DNA of 57,674 bases from Clostridia bacterium (GCA_017935065.1 JAGBIF010000027.1:1-57674); one strand, 5' to 3'. Numbered from the stretch's first letter, positions 23,375-30,819 are shown. Notes: generated by a model from the sequence alone, not told the origin. Numbers and translations: made by a program.

Positions 23375-24414
23375 CAGAAAAGAAGGACATCCTCTCGTTT
23401 AGCCTTGATGAGCTTACGGAGTGGCTTGCCGATATGGGACAGCCAAAATTCCGCGCGGCACAGATATACGGCTGGCTGAACCTCGGCACACCGCCCGAGG
23501 ATATGACGAATATCCCCAAAGCCCTGCGCGATACACTAAAGGAAGCGATGCTCGACACGCTGCCCCGTGTCAGAAAAAAGCTCGTCTCAAAAATAGACGG
23601 AACGGTAAAATACCTATTCTCGCTTCACGACGGCTCTTGCATTGAGAGCGTCTTTATGCGGTACAAGCACGGCAACACCCTCTGCATATCAAGCCAGGTC
23701 GGCTGCCGAATGGGCTGTAAATTCTGTGCCTCTACCATAGGCGGTAAGCTTCGCGACCTTCTGCCGAGTGAGCTTCTCGGGCAGATAATAACTGCTCAGC
23801 GGGATACAGGTGAGCGCGTGTCAAATATCGTAATGATGGGCATAGGCGAGCCGCTTGACAACTACGATAACGTTATTAAATTCTTAAGGCTCGTCGGGGA
23901 CGAGAGAGGATTGAATATCGGCTACCGCCACATATCGCTCTCAACCTGCGGTGTGGTAGAGGGAATAGATAAGCTCGCAAGGGAGAACTTCCCGATAACC
24001 CTCTCAATCTCGCTTCACGCGGTGACGGATGAGGCGCGCTCTGCTATAATGCCTATAAACCACAAATGGGGAATTGACGCGCTTCTTCGCGCCTGTCGGG
24101 CTTACTACGAGACTACCTCGCGCAGAATATCCTTTGAATACACCCTTCTCTCGGGCAAAAACGATAGCGAGGAGGATGCAAGGGCACTCGCGAGGCTCTT
24201 GAAAAATGCCTTCTCGGGTACGGGTGCCCCGCTTCACGTAAACCTCATCCGCGTAAACGAGGTTGAGGAAACCGACTTCAGGCGTGGCAGTCGCGAAAGC
24301 ATTGAGAGGTTCAGGGCGACACTTGAGAAGGAGGGCGTAGTAGCCACCCTTCGCCGCCGTCTCGGCGCCGACATAAACGGTGCCTGCGGCCAGCTTCGCC
24401 GCTCGTCAAAATAA
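23371..24414 (+). CDS. rlmN: Dual-specificity 23S rRNA/tRNA methyltransferase RlmN
   Basis: A 347-aa radical SAM enzyme. The cluster-binding CxxxCxxC is Cys112-Cys116-Cys119 within QVGCRMGCKFCAS. MMGIGEPLDNYD and the later cysteine near the C-terminus (GACGQLRR) match RlmN, which makes m2A2503 in 23S rRNA and m2A37 in some tRNAs. It overlaps rsmB by 4 nt. In many relatives prpC and prkC follow; here a 156-nt gap with a hairpin array leads to rsgA. Confidence 0.95.
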   Translation: MTEKKDILSFSLDELTEWLADMGQPKFRAAQIYGWLNLGTPPEDMTNIPKALRDTLKEAMLDTLPRVRKKLVSKIDGTVKYLFSLHDGSCIESVFMRYKHGNTLCISSQVGCRMGCKFCASTIGGKLRDLLPSELLGQIITAQRDTGERVSNIVMMGIGEPLDNYDNVIKFLRLVGDERGLNIGYRHISLSTCGVVEGIDKLARENFPITLSISLHAVTDEARSAIMPINHKWGIDALLRACRAYYETTSRRISFEYTLLSGKNDSEEDARALARLLKNAFSGTGAPLHVNLIRVNEVEETDFRRGSRESIERFRATLEKEGVVATLRRRLGADINGACGQLRRSSK

Positions 24415-24439
24415 TAAAAGTTGAAGGTTGCACCCGCAC

Positions 24440-24548
24440 CTATTCTATCTTAAATCCGCGAAAGCGGTATATCATCGGGCCGTCAGGTTGCATATCATCA
24501 AGGCATAAGCCTTGCATATCATCACGTCTCTGACGTGTATATCAAAAC
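24440..24548. repeat. Hairpin array G (linker atatcatc)
   Basis: CCGC-gaaa-GCGG, AAGGC-ataa-GCCTT and ACGTC-tct-GACGT separated by atatcatc. It occupies the rlmN-rsgA gap, where prpC-prkC are often found. Confidence 0.75.
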
Positions 24549-24570
24549 TTACATTCGGACAGGTACAATA

Positions 24571-25506
24571 ATGATAATTAAAAAAACAGGAAGGGTAATA
24601 AAGGGCCTTGGCGGGCTATACAGTATTCTCGTCGGTGAGGGCGAGAGCAGAGAGTGTGTCAGCTGTCGCGCCAAGGGTGTGCTTCATAAGGATGAAAACA
24701 AGCTTCTCATCGGTGACAGGGTAACAGTTACCTATGATACCGAGCTTCCCGACAGCGTGGTTGTATCGGAAATACTGACGAGAAAAAACGCCCTTATAAG
24801 ACCGCCTATTGCTAACCTTGATTTACTTTTTATCACAATTGCGGCAAAAAAGCCTACCCCCGCGCTTGACGTCGTTGACAAGCTTATAGCAATTTCAATA
24901 CATAATAACATTACCCCTGTGCTGATAATCACAAAGCAGGACCTCTCGGATAAGGATGCCAATACCTATGCCGAAATATACCGCACCCTCGGCATTGATA
25001 CCTTTATCACCTCTGCCGAGCGAGGCGAGGGTGTCCCCGAGCTTCGAGACTTCGTTGCCTCGCATATTAAGGACGGCATCACCGCTGCCTTCGCGGGCGC
25101 GTCGGGAGTAGGGAAGTCCACTCTTATGAACGCCCTTTTCCCAAGCCTCTCACTCTCGGTCGGAAGCATTTCCGCAAAGATTGAAAGGGGTAGGCACACC
25201 ACCCGCCACGTTGAGCTTTTTGAGATAGGTGAGGGCGGCGGCTTCCTTGCCGATACCCCAGGCTTTTCTCTTATTGACTTTGCGCGCTTTGACTTCTTCG
25301 CCCTTGAGGACCTCGAGGCAACCTTCCCCGATATTATGAGGTATAAGGGCGCGTGCAGATATGCCGATTGCACCCACTCGGGCGAGAGCGCCTGCGACTG
25401 CGCCGTGGCAAAAGCCGCCTTGGCGGGCGAAATTTCCCAAACCCGCCTCACATCCTACCGCGAGCTATATAAAATCCTCAAGCAAAAGAAAAACGCCTGG
25501 AGTTAA
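24571..25506 (+). CDS. rsgA: Ribosome small subunit GTPase RsgA
   Basis: A 311-aa circularly permuted GTPase involved in late 30S maturation. An N-terminal OB domain is followed by TKQDL (G4), GASGVGKSTLMN (G1), TTRHVEL (G2 region) and DTPGF (G3), in permuted order. The C-terminal zinc-binding part reads CRYADCTHSGESACD. The ATG at 24571 is preferred over one at 24535, which lies inside a hairpin of the intergenic array; a weak AGG lies 7 nt upstream. Confidence 0.94.
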   Translation: MIIKKTGRVIKGLGGLYSILVGEGESRECVSCRAKGVLHKDENKLLIGDRVTVTYDTELPDSVVVSEILTRKNALIRPPIANLDLLFITIAAKKPTPALDVVDKLIAISIHNNITPVLIITKQDLSDKDANTYAEIYRTLGIDTFITSAERGEGVPELRDFVASHIKDGITAAFAGASGVGKSTLMNALFPSLSLSVGSISAKIERGRHTTRHVELFEIGEGGGFLADTPGFSLIDFARFDFFALEDLEATFPDIMRYKGACRYADCTHSGESACDCAVAKAALAGEISQTRLTSYRELYKILKQKKNAWS

Positions 25507-25513
25507 AAAAACG

Positions 25514-25555
25514 GCCGATAGTGCCCGTCGGGGTATGCTATCGGCTCGTTTTATT
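25514..25555 (+). terminator. Intrinsic terminator after rsgA
   Basis: GCCGATAG...CTATCGGC stem followed by TCGTTTTATTTT. It ends the long housekeeping series and marks the edge of the AT-rich island. Confidence 0.8.
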
Positions 25556-25591
25556 TTATAATATTGGAAGTCTTTTTCCGCAAGCTCCGCC

Positions 25592-26080
25592 TTAATCGTA
25601 AAGCTCATCTAATGCGTCACTGTCAAATAGCCCTTCTTCAATTACGTTACAGCTGTTAAATTTGAAGACAATAAGAGCTATGTTTGTCTCGGAAGCCTCA
25701 AAGCATGCCGTGAATTCACCATGCTCGGAGTTATCCTCGCAGTCAATAGTCAATGAAGCAAGGTCTGCTTCCCAATCGAATTCGTCAAGAGCACATTGAT
25801 TTATGTCCTCGGTGAGTGTCTTCTGTGAAATTCCTTTTTCGCCCTTAAGCTCTTTTTTACAGGTTACAATATCCGAGCAATCGCAAAATCTTATTACGGC
25901 TACTAAAGCAAGGTCGCGGTTGTCATAAGCTTCTTTGCTGTATTTATTCTTCAAAGAGGGATATTGCAAATGCTTTGCAAGGAGGATTTTCACAGTGAAA
26001 TCGTCTTCGTTTCTAGTAATCTTCGGAATGATGTCACAGTCGTGAAAGTTGTATGTAAGAAGTAGCTCGTTTGCATTCAT
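25592..26080 (-). CDS. Putative immunity protein of a small toxin pair
   Basis: A 162-aa acidic soluble protein, no signal peptide. It begins ELLLTYNFHDCDIIPKI; an N-terminal FHD segment of this type is seen in some small immunity-like proteins, but I cannot name a family. It contains several Cys and is rich in Asp/Glu, complementing the strongly basic product of the upstream gene. It overlaps that gene by 4 nt (ATGA). The toxin-immunity reading rests on charge, coupling and the AT-rich setting only. Confidence 0.5.
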   Translation of the reverse strand: MNANELLLTYNFHDCDIIPKITRNEDDFTVKILLAKHLQYPSLKNKYSKEAYDNRDLALVAVIRFCDCSDIVTCKKELKGEKGISQKTLTEDINQCALDEFDWEADLASLTIDCEDNSEHGEFTACFEASETNIALIVFKFNSCNVIEEGLFDSDALDELYD

Positions 26081-26559
26081 TTTTTAGTTTTCCTTTTCTT
26101 TTTTGGTTTTAGATGAGACTCTTCACTACCTCTTGGGCATGTATTACCATATTTATCAAAATAGTAAACATTCTGATGTTGTTTTTTTGACAATTTAGGA
26201 TCTTTTTTGTTTTTCCAATGATAGTGCGTCGGTTCGATTTCGCCGTTTTTGTTGATGTGTCGGCCGTGGCGTAAAACATGCTGACCCGTGCTTCTTCTTA
26301 CAAGCTCGGTTTCATATTTGTTTTTGCTCAAGCTTTTTTCGTCCCAACCATTATTGATCAGGTCTTTTGCTTGATAAGGGAGATAAGAACCGCTAAATAC
26401 CTGATGCCTTCTGCTCCACTCATTATATTGTACTTGTCTGGCATCTTGTGGTCGGCTGAGCTTCTCACTAACAGTTTTTGGTGGATTCTTAACCTCGATA
26501 TAGTGGTTGGGTTTCTTCGTTATTGCATAGATAACTCTATCAATAAGGCTTCTTTTCAT
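26077..26559 (-). CDS. Putative His-rich nuclease-type toxin domain, no export signal
   Basis: A 160-aa very basic protein. The central part RSTGQHVLRHGRHINKNGEIEP and THYHWKNKKDP has the cluster of His, Arg and aromatic residues seen at the C-terminus of polymorphic toxins; the family is not recognised. The tail is Lys-rich (KPKKKRKTKK). No trafficking domain, so it may be an orphan toxin module or a remnant. AAAGGAG lies 8-9 nt upstream of ATG. A consensus promoter (TTGACA, 17 nt, TATAAT; 26590-26562) ends only 2 nt before the start codon, which would begin transcription inside the gene and may be fortuitous. Confidence 0.5.
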   Translation of the reverse strand: MKRSLIDRVIYAITKKPNHYIEVKNPPKTVSEKLSRPQDARQVQYNEWSRRHQVFSGSYLPYQAKDLINNGWDEKSLSKNKYETELVRRSTGQHVLRHGRHINKNGEIEPTHYHWKNKKDPKLSKKQHQNVYYFDKYGNTCPRGSEESHLKPKKKRKTKK

Positions 26560-26706
26560 AAATTATACTCCTTTGTTTTTATTTTGTCAAGACCATTGCC
26601 TTGCAACTATATTATATCATGTCGTTATAAATAAAAAAATAGCAAGTTTTTATCAAATATCAATATACAAAACTATTTAAAAAATGCCTTATACATCATA
26701 AAACTC

Positions 26707-26735
26707 TTGACAAACTGATATACAAGTTGTATAAT
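26707..26735 (+). promoter_or_regulatory. Consensus promoter with palindromic operator, leaderless gene
   Basis: TTGACA (26707-26712), 17-nt spacer, TATAAT (26730-26735). The start codon is at 26742, exactly where transcription should begin, so the mRNA is probably leaderless. The perfect 15-nt palindrome TATACAA-g-TTGTATA (26719-26733) overlaps the spacer and the -10 and would block polymerase if bound. Confidence 0.75.
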
Positions 26736-26741
26736 TGATAT

Positions 26742-27530
26742 ATGAGAACAAGTAGATTAACATTTAATTCCTCAATGAATATCAGGGTACCCACAAGAAT
26801 TTATGATATTCTTTATTGCGATGCAAGGTATTTTGGATTTGCTAAAGGGAAAAGAGTAAATTTGAGTGGATTTCTCAATCACATAATACCGCTACTTTCA
26901 AATTATCAGGATGACCTTCATCAGCAACTGCTGAAATACAATGGGGGTAATGCGGAGATTACCCGCGCGATTGAGCAAAACATTCATAATGTATATCTTG
27001 ATTCATTTGACTTTCATGATGATACCATGTCAAATATACCTTTTAGAATAAGTTATAAGTACTACGATGAGTTTATAAATATACACGATTCCAAGCTTGA
27101 ATATTACGATTCAAACTTTACAAGCTTTATAAGAAATTTACTGATAGAATATGCAACAAAAAAGATTGAGCATAGAGAGTGGTTTTATGCGTACGGCTTC
27201 ATCGAAACCTTAAAACAAGCGATAAATAATAGTGATTTGTGTTATTTTTATACTAAAGAAGATAAATGTAGCTTTGTGCCAGTGGCGATTGAGGTATCAC
27301 CCCATACGAGCCATACTTTCGTAGTCGGCTTTGGTTTTGACAAGAACGGTGAAAAAAACTTTAGGTGCATTATGCTATCTTCTTTAAAAAATGTGATTAA
27401 CCGTCATAAAAAATACAATATCGGCAATTATGAATGCGAACTTCTATATGATGGTTTGCAAGAGGTATTTGAGGAAGAATATATTGATTATATCAATTTT
27501 GAAAGGTTTTTTAGCGGATGTTTGGATTAA
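26742..27530 (+). CDS. Unrecognised protein, possible DNA-binding autoregulator
   Basis: A 262-aa protein of unknown family. The N-terminal stretch MNIRVPTRIYDILYCDARYFGF...NLSGFLNHIIPLL (residues 13-55) resembles a ribbon-helix-helix arrangement. A later segment, HTFVVGFGFDKNGEKNFRCIMLSSLKNVINRH, recalls the ligand-binding strand-turn of WYL-like domains, but this is weak. Codon use is AT-rich, unlike the housekeeping genes, which suggests horizontal acquisition. The promoter palindrome directly upstream fits autoregulation by this protein. Confidence 0.65.
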   Translation: MRTSRLTFNSSMNIRVPTRIYDILYCDARYFGFAKGKRVNLSGFLNHIIPLLSNYQDDLHQQLLKYNGGNAEITRAIEQNIHNVYLDSFDFHDDTMSNIPFRISYKYYDEFINIHDSKLEYYDSNFTSFIRNLLIEYATKKIEHREWFYAYGFIETLKQAINNSDLCYFYTKEDKCSFVPVAIEVSPHTSHTFVVGFGFDKNGEKNFRCIMLSSLKNVINRHKKYNIGNYECELLYDGLQEVFEEEYIDYINFERFFSGCLD

Positions 27531-27664
27531 AAAAATATAAAGATGCCAAAAAGAAAAAAATAGCATCGGATAAAGATAGAAGACGGTATTTTGCCATAGT
27601 AGATTATTACAAAAAAAGAAAAATGGAAGAAACTAAAAAAGATATTGCAAAAAATAAAAAGTAG
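27518..27664 (+). CDS. Possible small Lys-rich protein
   Basis: A 48-aa frame overlapping the end of the previous gene by 13 nt. It begins MFGLKKYKDAKKKK and ends DIAKNKK; charge is strongly positive, with one central YFAIVDYY segment. Position and overlap suggest coupling to the upstream gene. AT-rich sequence can yield Lys-rich frames by chance and no good ribosome binding site is seen, so the call is tentative. Confidence 0.35.
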   Translation: MFGLKKYKDAKKKKIASDKDRRRYFAIVDYYKKRKMEETKKDIAKNKK

Positions 27665-28194
27665 CATTAAGAAATTGAGCACAGGTGTTAGTGAAATACA
27701 ATTAACACTTTTAATGTGCACCACCGCCACACACCTCACAGCACCCGAAAATCGCCTACAGTCGAGCTTTGCTCAAAAAGCGAGGGGGTAATGCCTCGCA
27801 AGCAGAAGAAAACGCAATACAGGCAAAATTCAGCCCTCTGAGCGCATTCGCATGGGTGAGCCGTTATCATAAGATAACGATTTGCCGTAGGTGGCCTTTT
27901 TGTTGACACCTACCCCTCTATTAACCCCAACATATTAGCCTCGTTGCCTGCCTCAGTATGAAACGTGGCAGAAGCTACACCTCACCGTATTCCCTGAAAA
28001 GAATAATCCTTCTTCGCGCTCTTTTAGAAAGAGATAGAGAGATTGCCGTCAGGCAAAGCCCATTTGCGAAAGCAAATGCTTTTACGCGCGTAACGTATTT
28101 ATTCTTATATATCTCTCTTTCTTATATAGAGTGCTCTGTTATATTCTTTTCTTTTCTGTTCTGTTCTGTTCTTATATTTTATATTATATTAGGG
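27665..28194. other. Non-coding region of the island
   Basis: No convincing gene in about 530 nt. Weak hairpins are GTGTTA/TAACAC (27685-27708), CGTTATC-ataa-GATAACG (about 27870) and GTAGGTG/CACCTAC enclosing a T-run (about 27889-27916). A pyrimidine tract with repeated TTCTG lies near 28155. The sequence could be decayed mobile DNA. Confidence 0.4.
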
Positions 28195-28436
28195 ATGTAA
28201 CGCTGTTACGCATTATGTAACGCTCGATGTAACGCTAATGTAATGCTCGATGTAATGCTAATGTAATGCTCGATGTAATGCTAATGTAATGTGTCAAAAA
28301 AGGCTTAAATAAGCCTTTGCTTGAAAAATCTTGCGCCCCTGTAATGCTGACTGTAATGCTTGCGTTACGCTATTGTTACGCACTATGTTACGCTACTGTT
28401 ACGCATTATGTTACGCTACTGTTACGCACTGTTCTG
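28195..28436. repeat. Iteron-like array of TGTWAYGC repeats
   Basis: About 17 direct repeats with core TGTAACGC, TGTAATGC or GTTACGC, spaced alternately 11 and 12 nt, so that a 23-nt composite unit repeats. The left block uses TGTAAYGCT, the right block GTTACGCW. The blocks are separated by the inverted repeat AAAGGCTTA-aa-TAAGCCTTT (28299-28318). The array ends about 50 nt before the -35 of the rplJ promoter. The spacing near one helical turn suggests a protein-binding array. Confidence 0.75.
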
Positions 28437-28488
28437 TTGATTTTTATACCGCCACGAAAAAGATTTTTAAAAAAATCCGAAAAACCCC

Positions 28489-28517
28489 TTGACAAAAGCG
28501 AATAGGGGTGATATAAT
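28489..28517 (+). promoter_or_regulatory. Promoter of rplJ-rplL
   Basis: Consensus TTGACA (28489-28494), 17-nt spacer, TATAAT (28512-28517). Transcription should start near 28524, at the 5' end of the L10 leader. Confidence 0.85.
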
Positions 28518-28527
28518 CTTCAAGGTA

Positions 28528-28658
28528 TCCTAAGACAGCAGGTTACGGTAAAAGCGCTGAGCTTTCCTGCCGAGGTGAACGAATTTAAAAATCTATATGC
28601 TTTTTACTTTTGTCCTGTCTCGGCTCTTGCTATGCGTCTTGCCGTGATAGGATTTTTT
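28528..28658 (+). ncRNA. L10 leader (ribosomal protein autoregulatory RNA)
   Basis: The 5' side cctaagacagcagg and the paired side CCTGCCGAGG (28566-28575) match the L10(L12)4-binding leader of Firmicutes. It ends in an attenuator: TCCTGTCTCGGC (28613-28624) with GCCGTGATAGGA (28641-28652), followed by six T. Excess L10 complex would favour termination or block expression of rplJL. Confidence 0.85.
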
Positions 28659-28685
28659 GTTTTAAATTTTTATGGAGGTAGAATA

Positions 28686-29210
28686 ATGCCAAGCAACAAG
28701 ATTCTTGAAGAAAAGAAATTAGTCGTTGAACAGCTTGCACAGAAGCTTAGCGCTGCTAAGGCAGGCGTGCTTGTAAAGTACGAAGGCATTAAGGTATCTG
28801 AGGACACCGAGCTCCGTACCGCACTGCGTAAGGCAGGTGTTGAGTACACCGTAATGAAGAATACTCTTACGGGCAGAGCTTGTGATATCGCTGGCTACGG
28901 TGATATGAAGCAGTACCTTAGCGGAATGACGGCTATCGCATTTAGCGCGGACGATCCTATTGCTCCCGCTAAAATTATGAAGGAATACGCTGACAAGATT
29001 GACTGCTTTGAGATCAAGGCAGGATTTGTTGACGGTGGTGTTCTTGATCTTGCAGGCGTTGAGGCTCTCGCAGCAACACCCAGCAAGGAGGTTCTCATCG
29101 CAAAGATGATGGGCAGCCTTATGTCCTCTCTTTACGGCTTTGCTCGTGTACTTCAGGGCAAAATCGACAAGGAAAACGGCGAAGGCGCCGAGGCTCCCGC
29201 AGAGGCTTAA
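28686..29210 (+). CDS. rplJ: Ribosomal protein L10 (uL10)
   Basis: A 174-aa protein anchoring the L7/L12 stalk. MPSNKILEEKKLVVEQLAQKL and GVLVKYEGIKVSEDTELR are typical of uL10, as is the KNTLTGRA segment. The ATG at 28686 follows TATGGAGGT; an upstream GTG in frame is inside the leader RNA. rplK and rplA, which often precede rplJ, are not here. Confidence 0.97.
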   Translation: MPSNKILEEKKLVVEQLAQKLSAAKAGVLVKYEGIKVSEDTELRTALRKAGVEYTVMKNTLTGRACDIAGYGDMKQYLSGMTAIAFSADDPIAPAKIMKEYADKIDCFEIKAGFVDGGVLDLAGVEALAATPSKEVLIAKMMGSLMSSLYGFARVLQGKIDKENGEGAEAPAEA

Positions 29211-29258
29211 TTTCTGCTAACACTTTAATAAATTATTGAATATTTGGAGGAAACCAAA

Positions 29259-29633
29259 ATGAACGAAAAGACTACTCAGATCCTTGATCTTGTAAAAGGA
29301 CTTACTATTCTTGAACTCGCTGACCTCGTTAAGGCACTTGAAGAGGAGTTCGGCGTATCCGCTGCTCCCGTAGCAGTAGCAGCAGCTCCTGGTGCAGCTG
29401 CAGCAGCTCCCGTTGAGGAGAAGACCGAGTTTGACGTTGTACTTGTACACGACGGTGGCAAGAAGCTTCCCGTTATCAAGGTTGTTCGTGAGATCACCGG
29501 CCTTGGACTTAAGGAGGCTAAGGACCTTGTTGAGGCTGCTCCCAAGGCAGTTAAGGAAGGCATCTCCAAGGAAGATGCAGACAAGATCGCAGCACAGCTC
29601 AAGGAGGCTGGCGCTGAGGTTGAGGTTAAGTAA
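29259..29633 (+). CDS. rplL: Ribosomal protein L7/L12 (bL12)
   Basis: A 124-aa stalk protein. An N-terminal dimerisation helix region ([20 protein letters not shown]), an Ala-rich hinge (residues about 34-54) and the C-terminal domain with [23 protein letters not shown] are present. The ATG has TTGGAGGAA upstream. It recruits translation GTPases. A strong terminator follows 18 nt after the stop. Confidence 0.97.
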   Translation: MNEKTTQILDLVKGLTILELADLVKALEEEFGVSAAPVAVAAAPGAAAAAPVEEKTEFDVVLVHDGGKKLPVIKVVREITGLGLKEAKDLVEAAPKAVKEGISKEDADKIAAQLKEAGAEVEVK

Positions 29634-29651
29634 TTCTACCTTAAAAAACTC

Positions 29652-29690
29652 AGAGGATGGGTGCAACCTGCTGCCCCATCCTCTTTTTTT
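29652..29690 (+). terminator. Intrinsic terminator after rplL
   Basis: A 10-bp stem AGAGGATGGG (29652-29661) / CCCATCCTCT (29675-29684) with seven T. Confidence 0.9.
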
Positions 29691-29989
29691 CGGCAAGCGA
29701 CTTTTGGCGCATACCGTCCGTTTCCTCGCTTGCCGTAGGTAACTACGGCTGGCGCTCGTCATCCGTCGGTCTCCACCTAAAATTCGCTTGCCGAAACTGT
29801 GCGAGATTATGGCGACCGTCCGTTTCTCGCTCGGTAGGGCGTATGCAAGGCTCTAACTATGGCAAATGTTGGGCTTTCGGTTTGCCTTGCTATAATTTTC
29901 GCAAAACGCAATTCAGCGCGCGTTTTGTCGCCAAAAGGCGATACCGAAAATTCGGTCGGGCTTTGGCGGTTGATTGTAGGACGGGAGAA
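29691..29989 (+). repeat. Complex repeat block with a third three-way junction
   Basis: The first part has GGCAAGCGA...TCGCTTGCC and GTAG-gtaa-CTAC helices and two accgtccgttt motifs. The second part (29845-29952) parallels the leaders at 11407 and 15118: GCAAGGC...GCCTTGC, closing helix AATTTTCG (29894-29901)/CGAAAATT (29945-29952), inner helices CAAAACGC/GCGTTTTG and CGCC-aaaa-GGCG, and the same gataccgaaaattc strand. Inner helices differ fully in sequence but not in layout. No gene follows directly. The gap 29634-30296 contains only this block and arrays H and I. Confidence 0.55.
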
Positions 29990-30063
29990 TGAAATCCGAC
30001 CCTGTCGGATGAAATCACTCTGTGATGAAATCGCTACGCGATGAAATCCGACTTCGTCGGGTT
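29990..30063. repeat. Hairpin array H (linker gaaatc)
   Basis: CCGAC-cct-GTCGG, CAC-tct-GTG, CGC-tac-GCG and CCGAC-ttc-GTCGG separated by atgaaatc. The linker and one hairpin are shared with array E. Confidence 0.8.
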
Positions 30064-30215
30064 AGATATGCCTCGCATTGCGAGGCTCGATATATTTGCT
30101 TTGTGGACAAAGCAAATTCGATATGCGCTTCGCGCTCGATATGCACACCTTGCGGTGTGTCGATATGCCTTGCAAGCAAGGCGTGATATTTGCCCACCTT
30201 GTACGCCACGCAAAA
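30064..30215. repeat. Hairpin array I (linker tcgatatg)
   Basis: GCCTCGC-att-GCGAGGC, TTTGCTTTG-tgga-CAAAGCAAA, GCGC-ttc-GCGC, CACACC-ttgc-GGTGTG and GCCTTGC-aa-GCAAGGC separated by tcgatatg. The stems are longer than in other arrays (up to 9 bp). Confidence 0.82.
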
Positions 30216-30246
30216 GGTTGGTGGATGTACTCGTTGATAGATAAAG

Positions 30247-30276
30247 AGGCACCGCATCAAATTTGATGCGGTGCCT
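30247..30276. terminator. Perfect 30-nt palindrome, terminator of the lipoprotein gene
   Basis: AGGCACCGCATCAAA and its exact reverse complement. On the minus strand it lies 20 nt after the stop of the lipoprotein gene and is followed by a short T-rich tract. Confidence 0.65.
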
Positions 30277-30296
30277 TACTTGCGTTAGCTTATTAA

Positions 30297-30599
30297 TTAA
30301 AAGGGCATAATGGGAAGAGCGTTATCGTCGTTTGACTCCTCACCGCCGTTTATTGTGGGGGTAGAAGGAGTGCTGGGCTCAGAAGGTTCGCTGGGCTCAG
30401 AAGGTTCGCTGGGATTAGAAGGATCGCTGGGATCGGAAGGATCGCTGGGATCAGAAGGATCGCTGGGATCACTGGGATCGTCGGGAGTATCGGGGATATC
30501 GGGCTCGTCGGGGGTTTCCTCCTCGTTACATGCCGTAAACGCAAATGCAAAGGTGAAGCAAAGTGCTATACAAAGCAAAAGGCTGAGTAGCTTTTTCAT
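30297..30599 (-). CDS. Small lipoprotein with Asp/Glu-Pro-Ser repeat tail
   Basis: A 100-aa protein. MKKLLSLLLCIALCFTFAFA followed by FTAC gives a signal peptide and a TAC lipobox; Cys24 would carry lipid. The rest is low complexity: CNEEETPDEPDIPDTPDD, then seven DPS and five EPS triplets, ending INGGEESNDDNALPIMPF. On the DNA this is an 18-nt minisatellite (30366-30473). The tail is acidic and likely extended, like a spacer, but no folded domain follows. AAGGAG precedes the ATG. Confidence 0.75.
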   Translation of the reverse strand: MKKLLSLLLCIALCFTFAFAFTACNEEETPDEPDIPDTPDDPSDPSDPSDPSDPSDPSDPSNPSEPSEPSEPSEPSTPSTPTINGGEESNDDNALPIMPF

Positions 30600-30704
30600 A
30601 ACATTCTCCTTGAATAAGACTTTTTCTTTATTTTATCATTTAATTTTTGTAAAGTCAATAGCGCTCGGCTAAATTTAAAGAAAATTAAAAAAATAGGGAT
30701 TTCT

Positions 30705-30775
30705 GTCATCAAAATGCACCCCGTTTGTCATAATTATGTGCGTGATCTGACACAACGGGGGTATTTTAATAAAAA
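30705..30775. other. Imperfect inverted repeat upstream of the glycosidase-like gene
   Basis: ACCCCGTTTGTCA and TGACACAACGGGGGT (13 bp with a bulge), followed by ATTTTAAT. It may be a terminator for plus-strand readthrough or an operator; neither can be decided. Confidence 0.4.
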
Positions 30776-30790
30776 GAATGCTCGGTGCGG

Positions 30791-30819
30791 TTGCATTTTT
30801 TCTTCTTCGGTGCTATAAT
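30791..30819 (+). promoter_or_regulatory. Promoter of the glycoside-hydrolase-like gene
   Basis: TTGCAT (30791-30796), 17-nt spacer, TATAAT (30814-30819) with extended TGc. Confidence 0.7.

Noticed and set aside
26562-26590. Promoter of the toxin-like gene
   Set aside because: The match to consensus is perfect, but transcription would start inside the gene, after its own Shine-Dalgarno; kept only as a remark.
27958-28200. 80-aa open frame with a hydrophobic C-terminus
   Set aside because: It runs into a pyrimidine tract, has no ribosome binding site and no recognisable domain; composition alone explains it.
28317-28505. 62-aa frame through the repeat array before rplJ
   Set aside because: It translates the direct repeats and overlaps the rplJ promoter.
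30310-30672. 120-aa plus-strand frame opposite the repeat lipoprotein
   Set aside because: It is the antisense reading of the minisatellite; the minus-strand frame has a signal peptide, lipobox and ribosome binding site.
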